From: Kiritimatiellia bacterium
Lineage (GTDB): Bacteria > Verrucomicrobiota > Kiritimatiellia > RZYC01
Length of the DNA stretch: 38,758 nucleotides
Reading direction: 5' to 3'
Assembly (NCBI GenBank): GCA_028708815.1
Contig: JAQVYB010000016.1
Coordinates: 1 to 38,758 of the forward strand
Shown: one piece after another, positions 1-10,447 of the stretch
Position numbering within the stretch: the stretch's first letter is position 1
How the letters are laid out: the number at the start of each line of letters is the position of its first letter
The notes under the pieces: generated by a model
Told to the model about the DNA's origin: nothing
The model's input: only the letters and a program-made list of their open reading frames with translations
Database searches by the model: none
Made by a program: the position numbers and the translations under genes

Positions 1-3000
1 CGACAAAAGCGCCGGCTGATCACCACCCTGCGATGCGCATACCACGGTAACTTGTCCGGTCGCGCCAATCGCCAATTCGGTGATCGGGAAATCGGTCACC
101 GTAAAGGATGCACCGCCCGGTCCATCGCCTTTCACTTCGGACAGTGTGATCGCGTCATTACCGGTATTGCGAATGCCAAACACATTGGTTACCGCTGAAC
201 CCACCAGCATACTGCCGAAATCGGTTCCGTTGGCAGCACTAGCAGCATCGTCCTGTGCAATATCCACACCATTCGTACCAACCAGCGTGATAACACCGCG
301 TTTGTAGGTGAAGGCATTCTCTGCTGTGATTTCACCATACAACGTCGAGTTCACGACCACGTCACCCGTACCCACATCACCGGCACCGGCGGTCACCACG
401 ATCTGCGTTGAACCGTATACGTTCAGTACTTCCGCCGTCGCACCGCAAATCGTGACCGATGTAATGTCCTCGGTTGTTCCTGCTGACAGATTGGTACCGT
501 TAATGGTCACATTGAAGCCGCCCGAAGGATAGCCTTCAATCGGCGAAACGCCACCATCGGTGAGACAATGCACTTCGCTCATTGGCGAACCATCCGAGCC
601 GCCGATCAAATATACCGCACCGCGCCATTCCACGGCACAAGCGCTTAAGAGATAATTATCATCCGGCAACTCAGAGAACCGGCTCCAGTTCGCACCATCA
701 AACCGCCAGACACCATTTGTAATATTGTTATCATCACTTCCACCCAGAGCCAGGATACGGTCATGATACTCTACACCAGCCGTACCGTAAATCAGTGCCG
801 GAAGCCCCGCATCACTGGCCCAGCTTGAGCCATCGCTCCGATAGACATTAAACGTAGCGTTTCCTCCGCCTGTTTTGCCGCCAAGAGAATACAGTTTACC
901 CTTACGCTCCGCGCTGCCCTGCAAAGTACGCGCCGTGGGGCGCAATCCTGGAATTTGGGTCCACTGCGTCCCGTCAAACGCATAGGAGTTCGTCATCGAC
1001 TGACCAATATTACCCAGGCCACCTGCCACCACGATTTTTCCTTCAGCAACCCCCGCTGCCATCATCTGCATCGCTTCGGGAAGGCCAGCCACTTCGGTCC
1101 AGTTCGTGCCATCAAAACGATAGACATTCGTATAGACCGTAAACAGATCCAGGCTTCCGCCCATGTAATAAAACGCATTCGAATAAACCGCACCACCACC
1201 ATAAGCGCGAGCACCTCCTGGCAGTCCGGCCACTTCATGCCATTGAGCACCGTCGAAGCGATACATATTGGTGCTGTCGCCGCTTTCGGTTGTTCCACAT
1301 ACCGAATACAGGCTGTCATGCAGCACAAAGGCTGCGTGGGCCATAACATTCGTCGGCAGCCCCGGCATCTCCGACCAGGCTGGTGTGTCCCCGTAAATCG
1401 AACCGGCCGCCACATACTGGAAGGCATCGATCAGTGTGGTATCGCCCAGCGTAAAGGACTGCACGATTATCGGACTCACCGTACCGATCGATCCCGCCGG
1501 AATCACGATCGTTACCCAGTTGCTGCCCTGCGCCGTCGGCGTCACATATTCCGTCCCGAACATCACATTGGTGATGTCCGCACCATTACCGATCGCCACA
1601 CCATTTGAGATCGTCAACAGACCTCCACCGTCTTCAGCATAGCTCGCTCGATCCATGGTCAGCACCGACGCACTCAAATTAACCACATAATTCGACTGCG
1701 GACCGATGGTATTATTACTGATCACGAGACTGGCATCCAGCAACCCCGAACCATCCGCTGTCCAGGTCACCGTCAGATTCGTACTGCTGGTTCCTGCCAG
1801 TGAAATCGGAAAGCTCTCAGCATCGATCACCAGTTGCGTAGCCGCCGTACCGCCCAAACCAATTCCGGTAATACTCGTCACCTCATCACCGGCATTGGTA
1901 ACTACAAATGTGCGACTTACTGACAGGCCATTCTGAATCGTGCCAAAATCAGTGCCTTTTGCACTGGAAGCCGCTTCGCCGGTTGCAATCGCAGCACCAT
2001 TGGTGCCCAGCACCGCAATATCCTTGCCCGTGAACGTGAAGGCATTCGAGCTCGTTGTTACACCATACATCGTAGAATAGACCTTCACATCGACCGGGCC
2101 AAACGGGCCACCCGCAACCTGCACCGTGATCTGCGTGGATCCGGCTACAGAAAGCACCGTTGCATCCGCGCCGCCGAAGGTAACACGCTCGAGATCATCT
2201 GTCGTTCCGTCGCACAGTTCAAACCCCGACAGTACAGCCTGGTAACCACCCGTATTCGCTCCCGAAATCGGCAACACGCCACCATTTACATCCTGTTTCG
2301 GATACGCGTAAACATGATTTTCCTGAATGGTGCCACCCACACAATAGACCTGACCATGGTAGGAGCAGGCACCTGATCCGCCTTTGGCGAACTTAAGACC
2401 TGGCAGTGACTCCCACGCACCGCCGGCATAACGGTACACATTGGTTAAATCATAGGAGGTACTAACGGTCGTGCTATTAAAACCACCCATCACATAGATC
2501 TGTCCATCCATTTCTGTGGCAGCTGCTAATTGAAGTTTGATGGGCAATCCGACAGCGTTGGTTTCCCAGTAGGTACCATTGAATTCATACATATTCGAAT
2601 AGATGGTGGTGGTGGATCGAAGGCCACCTATACTGTAGATGCGATTGGACATGGAAACCGATGCAGCCCGATACAGGAGCTGCGGATACCCCGAACCATG
2701 AACATAGTCCCAATCCGCGTCGGCATTGGTTGTCACCACCATATTTGAGTAGGAGTAAGCGACATTGCCAAAAAAGTAAAGTTTGTCGTTCATGACACCG
2801 GCACCACCCCTGCATGCATACAACGGGCTATTCGTCGGAAGGTATCCCGCACGCACCCAGTTCGTGCCGGTAAAGCGGTACGTCGTATTGGTAAAATTAT
2901 ACGAATATCTAGCGTTTCCGACAATGGCCAGCAAATTGGTGCCATACACAATCAGCGTTCGGTTACTGGTGGCATAGCTACCATTCATTTCATAGGGCAA

Positions 3001-6000
3001 ACCGGCGATAAGCTCCCAACTCTCGTCACCGTACGAATAGCGCATCATATTCGTTTCATTACCGTGGGCATAAATGGCATCTTCGTAGACCGCTGCAGAC
3101 GCATATTCCAAACGGATGGGCAGATACGGCTTATATTCCCAAGCCCCCCAGTCATTCGTATAGCCCCACAAACTGCCTTTGTGATATTCATAGCCGTTTG
3201 GAATGATCGTTTCACCCAGCGAATCCGAGACAATATAGATATTCTCCACACTGCTCGAAGCGGCCACCGGCATGTTGAACTGTACCCAGTTCGCACCCTG
3301 TCCGATAATGGACGCAGTATAATCCCCGACTTTAACCGACGAAATATCGCTACCGGAACCCAGCGTTCCGTTTGAAATGGTCATCAGCCCTTCGCCATCC
3401 CATGGCCCTTCGTCCGCCGTACTGGTATATCCGCCCAACATCAGATTTACCACGAAGTTCGATGATGCTCCCTTGGTATTGTTCACAACAACCACTTCAG
3501 TCGTAAACGTCCCCGTGGCCACGGGACTGAAACGCACCAGTACATTGCTCGTGGTTCCGGCGTCAACACGCGTCGGCATGTCAATATCAAAAAGACCGGC
3601 ATCGACTCCATTTGTTTCCACTTCGGTAACGAGCAGATTCTCATCTCCCGGATTATAAATGGTCAACGTATTGGTGACTGTTGACCCCGGGTGCGCCCAT
3701 CCGTATGTTCCAGCCAACGCAACCGCTGAAGCACCATTGGCTATTTCACTGTTGTCGACACCAAACAGTTTCAAACCGGAACCACTGTCGTAGGTAAAGC
3801 CATCCTGCATCGTGATGATGCCATAATCATAGGTATACACCACCACATCGCCAAGCCCGCCGGCTCCCGCCGCCGTTGTCACCATAATTTGCGTGGAACT
3901 GACGCTGTCAATAGATGCATCTACACCACAAATCGTCACGCGGTACACATCGGCCGTCGTGCCGTTACCCAGATTATATCCCGGGATCGTCACCGGTGTA
4001 CCACCTGCCGATGATCCGGTTTTCGGCGAAATGGTATTGGTTTTGCCGAACGCAAAGAAGGCGCAGTTACTTATGCCATTTGCGTTATTGTAGAAATCAC
4101 CGCCCGCATAAATACCGTTATACGTACCAACGAGGCTGTAAATAGTACCCATATAGGCCGTTTCATCGCCACACGGCACCCAACTCGTGCCATTCCAGAC
4201 CGCCATGTTGTCTTCGGTTGGAATATCATTTATATAGTCAAACCTTTCATAACCGGCGACCACACCACCATCATTCAGCATGTCCAACGCATAGATCTTA
4301 TTGCTGAGTCCGCTGGCCATACCACCGATATTGCTACCATCCCACTGGCCTACATGGGCCATAGGACTTCCATCCACCGTATCGAAATCGCCGCCAAAAT
4401 AAACATCACTACCCGATGCCGCCAGATCATAAACACCATCATCCATCGACGTCGTCAAATGCTGCCAGCTCGTTCCATTATACCGCGCAAATTCACCCAC
4501 ACTGGACCCATCCGTACCCGCATACAGGTAGCCATCATGATAATTCAGAGCATACACATCATTGGTGATTCCATTACCGATGTTTTCCAGCGTAGAACCA
4601 TCCCAGACCGCCACATTGGTATAGCCGTAATAATCAAACTCACCACCGAGATACAGATTGGTACCATCATAAGCGAACGCCAGCACATTACCATCGATCT
4701 TGTTGGTGAACAGTTCCGTCCACTCCGTTCCGTCATACACGGCCTGATACCAGTTGGTGTTACTTCCAATTAAGTTAAAAGAACCGCCCATCAACAGATT
4801 GGTTCCCATAAATGCCAGCGTCTTCACCGATGAGTCAACACGTTCGCTACCCACTGGCATCCATACACCACGATCAAACTTTGCCACATGACTCGGCACA
4901 TACGTACCATCACACAGATTGGTGAAACTAGAACTACCAGCCGCATATAAACAGCCATCGGAGCCCATCACCATAGCGTTAATTTGTCCTGCCGGCCCAT
5001 TCAGATTTTTCCAGGTTCCATCCGAATAATTGGGACTGCCGATCCAAGCTTCTTCGCGGTAGGTGTAGGCATCCGTCAGCACCGCATCGCCCAGACTGCC
5101 AGAATGCACGGTCACATCACACGTCATCGCCCAGTCGGTAGCCGGTGTAACCACCTGCACCCAGTTCGAGCCCTGATCAACAATCGTTGCAGCTACGTTA
5201 CCGAAAGTGACCGCTGAAATATCATCCCCGTTCCCCATCACACCGTTGGTGATCGTAATGGTTTGCCCGCCCTGAAAAGGACCGGCATTGGTCGTCATGT
5301 GATAGACCGACGCGCTCAAATGCACTGGGTAGTTTGATGACGCACCCGCTGTATCATTATTAAAGTACAGCGTCGCCGTATGATCGCCCACCGTGTCTGC
5401 CGCGCAGACAACCGGCACATTCGTCGTATTCCCAACCGCCAACGTCGCCGGAAGCGTAAAAGATGACGCCACTTCAAACACCGACGATCCATTGGTCGCC
5501 AGTCCAGAGAAAGAGACCACCCCGTCACCCGTATTTTCAATCGTCAGCCAGTTGGTCACGGGTGTTCCTAACGGAATAATGCCGTAATCCGTCCCCGCGC
5601 TCGTGGATGCCGCCGCATCAGCGACGATCAGGTCGCCATCCGCATCCTTGACCTGAATGCCAATGCCCGAATACGTAAAGGCATTGGAAGCCACCGTCTG
5701 GCCGTACTTGGTGGATGTTACAACCACATCACCAATCGCACCACTGCCAGCGGCAGCCGTCACCACAATCTGTGTGGTCGACACACGGTCAATCGATGCC
5801 ACTTCCGTACCGGCCAACAATACGCTCGTCACATCACTCATGGTTCCATCACAAAGACTGCGGCCTGAAATGGTCACCTCCACATTTCCGGCGGCCACAC
5901 AACCCGTCGGTGAAACGCCACTGGCATAGGTCCGTTTCGGATAGGCATAACTTATCGGACCGATGGCATAAAAACGATCATCCAGCGTCGCGCCGCCATA

Positions 6001-9000
6001 GAACTGGCCGCCGTTTTCAGGCAAACGCAACGACGTCACTTCCGACCAACTCGAACCGTCCAGTTTATAAACCCGGTTGGAGAAATCATAACTATTGTAA
6101 TATAACAAAGATCCACCCGCCGCATAGACCTGACCACTGACCGTTCCAACCGCCAGACGACCCAGTTCATAAGGCAGTCCGGCAATCGGCGTGGCCGAGG
6201 TGCCATCAAACACATAGGCATTCGTCATGGCATCACGTTCGCCCGTCCAGCCATAGCCGCCCACCATATACAGCTTGTTCGACAACATCGCCGTTCGCGC
6301 ATGATACACACCATAACTGGAACTGGCGAAGCCTGGCAACCCACCATTACGCAGCCATGTTTTTACACCGGAAAGCATATAAATATTCGTTTGGCGATAA
6401 ATATCCAACGAGCCGGACCACCAGCCCTTACAACCACCGATGCTATACACCTCGTCATTTATCGTGCAACCAGCCATGTAGGACGGCTCCTCTTTCTGAG
6501 AGGAGTTCAGTGGCGCATTGGAGACAAAATGCTGTCCAGCAAAGGTCCATGATGACAGCATGTAATTAGAACCCATAGAACGTGAGGAAACTCCATGATG
6601 CATCGTCTGTGTGTAGCCACCAATCAAATGCAGCGTGTCATCCTGCGAAGCCAGCGCCATACCCGCCCAGCCGAAAGGCAGATCCGGCCCGTTATGCCAC
6701 TCAAAGCCGTCGTAATAGAAAGTCGCCTCTTTGCACAGCCCGGTATGCGTTCCACCCAGGGCATACACATAATCCTCATGCTCGACCACACCCATGAACC
6801 ACATATTCGAACGTGGCGTGACAGAATACGGAATATCCGGCAGCGTTTCCCACTGCGTCCAGTCATCTGTCGCCGCACCATAGATGCGTCCACGACGGCT
6901 GTAGGTATAGGCCTCTGTCATCACATTCGTAAAATCAGCACCATACAGCGTAACATCCTGACTATCGGGCCATAAACCAGCCGGTGTGGTGAAACGAATC
7001 GAATCACTATTCTGATACTCAATCGTCGCTTCCTGATCGCCGACTTCCAGCGTCGTCACCGTGCCGGGAAGTGCAAACCCGGAAATCGTCACGCTCTGCC
7101 CACCCTCAATCGGACCCTGCACCGGACTCATGGCAACCCCTTCGCAGGCCAAATTCAGTAGGAACGGCGCATCCGGTGCATCGCTGTCGATGATGAGCGT
7201 CGCGGTTTTTGTTCCACTGGATGTCGGACTGAACTTCACGACCAGCTTCGCCTCCTCATTCTGTTCAATATTGGTCGTCGTGAGCGATACCACCTCAAAC
7301 GAATCCGGATTTGCTCCATTTGTGGTTATCGACGAAATATGCAGCGTCGCGGCGTTGCCGTTAAAAATCGAAAAGACCTGTTCACCTTCTCCCGCGACAG
7401 CGGCATACCCATAATCAGAACCTTTGATCGCACTTGGTGCCGCATTATTGGTAATTTCATTAGAGAGCATGGATGAATAGGGCGTTTTCCCATACAGGAA
7501 GAAGTCCGGGCCTTCAAAAGCAAATCCACCAACCAGCTCACAACGACCATGCGTAAACGATTCGATCACAATATTTGCTTTTCCCGGCAGCGCCGCAGCC
7601 ACCGTCACAACTACTTGCGTCGATCCCGCCACACTGTCAATCGAGGTTACCGGAATCCCCTGGAACGTCACATTCGTCACATCCGAAAGCACACCATTAC
7701 AGAAATTCGTTCCCGTGATCGTCACCACCGTGCCACCCGTGTAATACCCCGTTTCCGGCGACACCGAATCAAACGTACCAATCGGATTCACAAAATAGCA
7801 GTCCTTCATCGTCTTCGCACCCGCCGAAATCGAATTGATCTTCACATCCACCAGCCCCGTTTCCGGCTGTTCCGGCACAATAAACGACACCCAGTTCGTC
7901 CCCTGATCAACCACCTCGGCATTCACGCCGCCCACCATCACCTGATTGATGTCTGCGCCAGTGCCGAGATGCCCGTTGGTAATCGCCACCTCGTTACCCC
8001 CGCGCTTCGGGCCGGAATTCGTACTGATCGTCCAGGTATACCCCGCCAGATTCATCACAAACGGTGTCCACGGCTTGTTATCCTGCATCGTCAAGGTCGC
8101 CGTATGCGAACCAAGACCATTGTAATAGTAGGTCATCTCTATATTCGTCGTCGCACCAGCCGCCAGAACCAATGGTGTGCTCAACCCCGATACCGAAAAC
8201 TGCGCGGTATCCCCCGTCAACGCATAATTCGTCATCGTCACCGAGAGCGGCCCCGCATTCGTCAGCGTAAACACATTCGTCACATACGTCCCCACCGGAT
8301 GACCCCCAAAATCGGTGGTCGCCGCAATCGAAGGATCCCCGCCGTCCGTCACACCCGAAACCAGCACCACGCCATCATAATAAACGCCGGTCAGCGACGT
8401 CTTGCCACTGCTGGATTCCCCCACGGCCTCATTGGTAACAATCAGTCTCAAATCCGCCTGCACCCCCACAGAAACCACGGGCGGACAACTCACGTTAAAG
8501 AGCACATTCGAGGTTACCCCCGCACCCAGAGTATAGTCTGTCGGCCCATCAATCGCAGCCGTCCAGTTCGTATTATCGATCTCACAGCTCAAATAAATCG
8601 TTTTCGCATTATCCCCTGAATTCCATACCTCTCCGGTAACCACCGTACTGACGCCAATATCGACATCATCCGGCATCGTCACGATCAAGTCGCCCCCCAC
8701 CTTAAACTCCTCCGTCACCGTCACCGTCCAAACACCCCCCGGATTCAGCGTTATGAGGTCATTGGTGCCATTATTGGAGATGCCCCATTGAAGCGCATAG
8801 CCGTTATCAATATAATAATTGGTATTGAGGAGATTCCCCAGGTTCCCCCAACCTTCCACAAGCAGCTTCATATCAAAATAACCCAGACTGCAGTAGCGAT
8901 ACGCCGCAGGGTTCGTCGCTGCCATCTGCTGATAGATTTCAACCGACCGATTTCTCGGATCAGGTTTTTTCACACCAACCGCCTTATCCGCCGAACTCCA

Positions 9001-9558
9001 GTAGCCCCCCCCGCTGTCCGATCCCCCCAGATACGTATCCTGCCCGTGAAAAAATTTAAACTTAGTCATCACCGAGCTTCCCCTGTTCGATACGGCAAAA
9101 TCATACATCGCGTTACGACTCGGAGACTCGTAAATGGTATCCATCGTGAATACCAGGTCGCCGCCTTCCCATATACGCCGATTCACCGTATCACTCAGAT
9201 TCGTGTTCAGCGTACAAGTCATGGCCAACCCGTCAAAATAGCCCGCCGTATACTTGAACCAGCCACCTTCATAGCTGTACATATAATGAATCATAGAGCT
9301 CTTATGATCAGCATAGGTCTGTGGTCTCCAGATATAATCACTATCTTCGTCCCAATAACTCTCAGGCAACCAGGCCTCCATCTTCATGCCGGCGTCGTTA
9401 CAGGTAATACGCAGCGCATTGGGAATCTCCTCGCCGCCCAAAACCTGCTCCGCCGCCTGCGCCGAAAGACAACACACCGTCATCAACACAAAAAAGCAGA
9501 TTTCCAACCATTGGAAACTCGAGGCCCCATCCCTGAACCGGTGTAAACGCTTCATCAT
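1..9558 (-). CDS. Giant secreted IPT/Kelch-repeat surface protein 1 (3' end outside window)
   Basis: The frame is open from an ATG at 9558 to the left edge, giving 3186 codons and no stop. The start is chosen because AAGGAG lies at 9564-9569, 5 nt upstream. Residues 1-36 form a signal peptide: a basic N-terminus, a hydrophobic core at about 19-33, and an AQA cleavage site. The next ~250 residues match the N-terminal domain of giant 2. The rest alternates IPT/TIG-like modules (SPxxGxxxGG, CGxxA, STQIVV), choice-of-anchor-D-like modules, and propeller-like blocks. Kelch-like blocks (YVxGG, YRFDGTxW) lie near residues 886-1206, 2139-2423 and 2719-2999. A related NGTSW...YAGGDF block lies near 1509-1839. 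The visible 3' part is collinear with giant 2 around 20290-21800, so the missing C-terminus may resemble that of giant 2 (inference). No enzymatic motif was seen. An adhesive or structural cell-surface role is inferred from the architecture. Confidence 0.9.
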   Translation of the reverse strand, partial: MMKRLHRFRDGASSFQWLEICFFVLMTVCCLSAQAAEQVLGGEEIPNALRITCNDAGMKMEAWLPESYWDEDSDYIWRPQTYADHKSSMIHYMYSYEGGWFKYTAGYFDGLAMTCTLNTNLSDTVNRRIWEGGDLVFTMDTIYESPSRNAMYDFAVSNRGSSVMTKFKFFHGQDTYLGGSDSGGGYWSSADKAVGVKKPDPRNRSVEIYQQMAATNPAAYRYCSLGYFDMKLLVEGWGNLGNLLNTNYYIDNGYALQWGISNNGTNDLITLNPGGVWTVTVTEEFKVGGDLIVTMPDDVDIGVSTVVTGEVWNSGDNAKTIYLSCEIDNTNWTAAIDGPTDYTLGAGVTSNVLFNVSCPPVVSVGVQADLRLIVTNEAVGESSSGKTSLTGVYYDGVVLVSGVTDGGDPSIAATTDFGGHPVGTYVTNVFTLTNAGPLSVTMTNYALTGDTAQFSVSGLSTPLVLAAGATTNIEMTYYYNGLGSHTATLTMQDNKPWTPFVMNLAGYTWTISTNSGPKRGGNEVAITNGHLGTGADINQVMVGGVNAEVVDQGTNWVSFIVPEQPETGLVDVKINSISAGAKTMKDCYFVNPIGTFDSVSPETGYYTGGTVVTITGTNFCNGVLSDVTNVTFQGIPVTSIDSVAGSTQVVVTVAAALPGKANIVIESFTHGRCELVGGFAFEGPDFFLYGKTPYSSMLSNEITNNAAPSAIKGSDYGYAAVAGEGEQVFSIFNGNAATLHISSITTNGANPDSFEVVSLTTTNIEQNEEAKLVVKFSPTSSGTKTATLIIDSDAPDAPFLLNLACEGVAMSPVQGPIEGGQSVTISGFALPGTVTTLEVGDQEATIEYQNSDSIRFTTPAGLWPDSQDVTLYGADFTNVMTEAYTYSRRGRIYGAATDDWTQWETLPDIPYSVTPRSNMWFMGVVEHEDYVYALGGTHTGLCKEATFYYDGFEWHNGPDLPFGWAGMALASQDDTLHLIGGYTQTMHHGVSSRSMGSNYMLSSWTFAGQHFVSNAPLNSSQKEEPSYMAGCTINDEVYSIGGCKGWWSGSLDIYRQTNIYMLSGVKTWLRNGGLPGFASSSYGVYHARTAMLSNKLYMVGGYGWTGERDAMTNAYVFDGTSATPIAGLPYELGRLAVGTVSGQVYAAGGSLLYYNSYDFSNRVYKLDGSSWSEVTSLRLPENGGQFYGGATLDDRFYAIGPISYAYPKRTYASGVSPTGCVAAGNVEVTISGRSLCDGTMSDVTSVLLAGTEVASIDRVSTTQIVVTAAAGSGAIGDVVVTSTKYGQTVASNAFTYSGIGIQVKDADGDLIVADAAASTSAGTDYGIIPLGTPVTNWLTIENTGDGVVSFSGLATNGSSVFEVASSFTLPATLAVGNTTNVPVVCAADTVGDHTATLYFNNDTAGASSNYPVHLSASVYHMTTNAGPFQGGQTITITNGVMGNGDDISAVTFGNVAATIVDQGSNWVQVVTPATDWAMTCDVTVHSGSLGDAVLTDAYTYREEAWIGSPNYSDGTWKNLNGPAGQINAMVMGSDGCLYAAGSSSFTNLCDGTYVPSHVAKFDRGVWMPVGSERVDSSVKTLAFMGTNLLMGGSFNLIGSNTNWYQAVYDGTEWTELFTNKIDGNVLAFAYDGTNLYLGGEFDYYGYTNVAVWDGSTLENIGNGITNDVYALNYHDGYLYAGTDGSSVGEFARYNGTSWQHLTTSMDDGVYDLAASGSDVYFGGDFDTVDGSPMAHVGQWDGSNIGGMASGLSNKIYALDMLNDGGVVAGYERFDYINDIPTEDNMAVWNGTSWVPCGDETAYMGTIYSLVGTYNGIYAGGDFYNNANGISNCAFFAFGKTNTISPKTGSSAGGTPVTIPGYNLGNGTTADVYRVTICGVDASIDSVSSTQIMVTTAAGAGGLGDVVVYTYDYGIITMQDGFTYDSGSGLKLFGVDNSEIANGASAVALAGTYGWAHPGSTVTNTLTIYNPGDENLLVTEVETNGVDAGLFDIDMPTRVDAGTTSNVLVRFSPVATGTFTTEVVVVNNTKGASSNFVVNLMLGGYTSTADEGPWDGEGLMTISNGTLGSGSDISSVKVGDYTASIIGQGANWVQFNMPVAASSSVENIYIVSDSLGETIIPNGYEYHKGSLWGYTNDWGAWEYKPYLPIRLEYASAAVYEDAIYAHGNETNMMRYSYGDESWELIAGLPYEMNGSYATSNRTLIVYGTNLLAIVGNARYSYNFTNTTYRFTGTNWVRAGYLPTNSPLYACRGGAGVMNDKLYFFGNVAYSYSNMVVTTNADADWDYVHGSGYPQLLYRAASVSMSNRIYSIGGLRSTTTIYSNMYEFNGTYWETNAVGLPIKLQLAAATEMDGQIYVMGGFNSTTVSTSYDLTNVYRYAGGAWESLPGLKFAKGGSGACSYHGQVYCVGGTIQENHVYAYPKQDVNGGVLPISGANTGGYQAVLSGFELCDGTTDDLERVTFGGADATVLSVAGSTQITVQVAGGPFGPVDVKVYSTMYGVTTSSNAFTFTGKDIAVLGTNGAAIATGEAASSAKGTDFGTIQNGLSVSRTFVVTNAGDEVTSITGIGLGGTAATQLVIDAESFPISLAGTSSTNLTVTWTADGSGLLDASLVISNNTIGPQSNYVVNLSASVLTMDRASYAEDGGGLLTISNGVAIGNGADITNVMFGTEYVTPTAQGSNWVTIVIPAGSIGTVSPIIVQSFTLGDTTLIDAFQYVAAGSIYGDTPAWSEMPGLPTNVMAHAAFVLHDSLYSVCGTTESGDSTNMYRFDGAQWHEVAGLPGGARAYGGGAVYSNAFYYMGGSLDLFTVYTNVYRFDGTNWTEVAGLPEAMQMMAAGVAEGKIVVAGGLGNIGQSMTNSYAFDGTQWTQIPGLRPTARTLQGSAERKGKLYSLGGKTGGGNATFNVYRSDGSSWASDAGLPALIYGTAGVEYHDRILALGGSDDNNITNGVWRFDGANWSRFSELPDDNYLLSACAVEWRGAVYLIGGSDGSPMSEVHCLTDGGVSPIEGYPSGGFNVTINGTNLSAGTTEDITSVTICGATAEVLNVYGSTQIVVTAGAGDVGTGDVVVNSTLYGEITAENAFTYKRGVITLVGTNGVDIAQDDAASAANGTDFGSMLVGSAVTNVFGIRNTGNDAITLSEVKGDGPGGASFTVTDFPITELAIGATGQVTVVCASQGGDQPALLS
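9501..9517. repeat. Palindrome TTTCCAACCATTGGAAA in the 5' coding part of giant 1
   Basis: Seven-base arms TTTCCAA and TTGGAAA flank a CCA centre. On the minus strand it encodes FQWLE, just before the signal-peptide core. It is a variant of the TTCCAATGATTGGAA palindromes at the equivalent place in giant 2 (28218-28328). I noticed no full copy elsewhere in the window. Confidence 0.7.
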
Positions 9559-9627
9559 ATCGTCTCCTTACAGCAAATAAACACACGAACCCCCGCATGC
9601 CGCCTGAAACCAGACGGCATTGGGTAG

Positions 9628-9691
9628 AATGTAGCATTTGATTCGGAATGAGCGGAACCCTTTGCGACGAAACGGCCCTTTCCTGCGACGA
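9628..9691 (-). promoter_or_regulatory. Candidate LytTR operator and promoter of giant 1
   Basis: Two identical 8-mers, TGCGACGA on the plus strand, lie at 9663-9670 and 9684-9691. They are on the same strand and 21 bp apart, which is two helical turns. LytTR regulators are known to bind paired direct repeats about two turns apart, and a LytTR gene ends 5 bp away at 9696. Reading toward giant 1, the repeats are followed by a weak -35-like TTCCGC (9657-9652), an 18-bp spacer and a -10-like TACATT (9633-9628). That geometry suits an activated promoter. A short ACGGC/GCCGT stem overlaps the repeats, so a weak terminator for the regulator gene is an alternative reading. Confidence 0.4.
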
Positions 9692-9695
9692 GCCG

Positions 9696-10430
9696 TCACA
9701 TCCCGTTCAGTTTCATCAGGCGACGGGCCTCTTTCAGCGCGGTCTTCCCCAACGTAAAAACAGGCTTTATCCCACGGAGTAAGAGTTCCGCTTCACGAGG
9801 GCTCGCCTCCCGGATTTCCTGCAAACACAAACAGGAGACAATCAATGTACGGTCCAAACAACTGAACACATCATTCGGGAGCAACCCCATCCACTCTTTC
9901 ATCGTACGGCGCATATAAAAAACCCCCGATTCCGTCGTGAATATTTTCGTATAATCACCATCCGCCGCAATCGCCGCAATCTGATCCACAGGCACCAGGG
10001 CCTGACGAGCCCCCTCCTTCAGATGCACGTAATCGTGTTTCTGCATCGGCTGCTCCACAGGCACGGGCTCCTGTTGAATCCCGCGGCTAATGCGAACGAG
10101 CGTTTCACTCAGGCGCTCCAACGTCACCGGCTTCATGATATAATCCAACGCATTCACCCGGAATGCACGCACGGCGTATTCATTATACAACGTCACGAAT
10201 ACAATCTTGGCATTGGTTTCAAGCAACGGCAGCACATCAAAGCCTGATGTGCCCTTCCCCAGGTCAATATCGAGAAATACGGCATCCGGCTGTTCCCGGT
10301 TGATCAGTTCCGCGGCATCCTCAACCCGGTCGCTTTCACCCACCACATGCACATCAGGACAATGCTTAAACAGCACCTTCATGTGAAACCGTTCAATTTC
10401 CTGATCATCCACCACAACAACACGCATCAT
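9696..10430 (-). CDS. LytTR-family response regulator
   Basis: This 244-residue protein has a receiver domain (about 1-120) and a LytTR DNA-binding domain (about 133-240). Receiver residues are all present: acidic pair D8/D9, phospho-acceptor D54 in FLDID, T80 and K100-P101. The LytTR part carries HLKEGARQALVPVDQIAAI, then YTKIF and a YMRRTMKEW segment. Such proteins are cytoplasmic transcription regulators activated by a partner kinase. The start at 10430 follows a GAGG; a second ATG lies one codon later. The gene begins 17 bp after the stop of the DISM kinase gene, so the two form an operon and very likely a cognate pair. The stop lies 138 bp before giant 1, which is a plausible target along with giant 2 (inference). 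Confidence 0.92.
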   Translation of the reverse strand: MMRVVVVDDQEIERFHMKVLFKHCPDVHVVGESDRVEDAAELINREQPDAVFLDIDLGKGTSGFDVLPLLETNAKIVFVTLYNEYAVRAFRVNALDYIMKPVTLERLSETLVRISRGIQQEPVPVEQPMQKHDYVHLKEGARQALVPVDQIAAIAADGDYTKIFTTESGVFYMRRTMKEWMGLLPNDVFSCLDRTLIVSCLCLQEIREASPREAELLLRGIKPVFTLGKTALKEARRLMKLNGM

Positions 10431-10447
10431 GTCACCTCACGCCTTAT

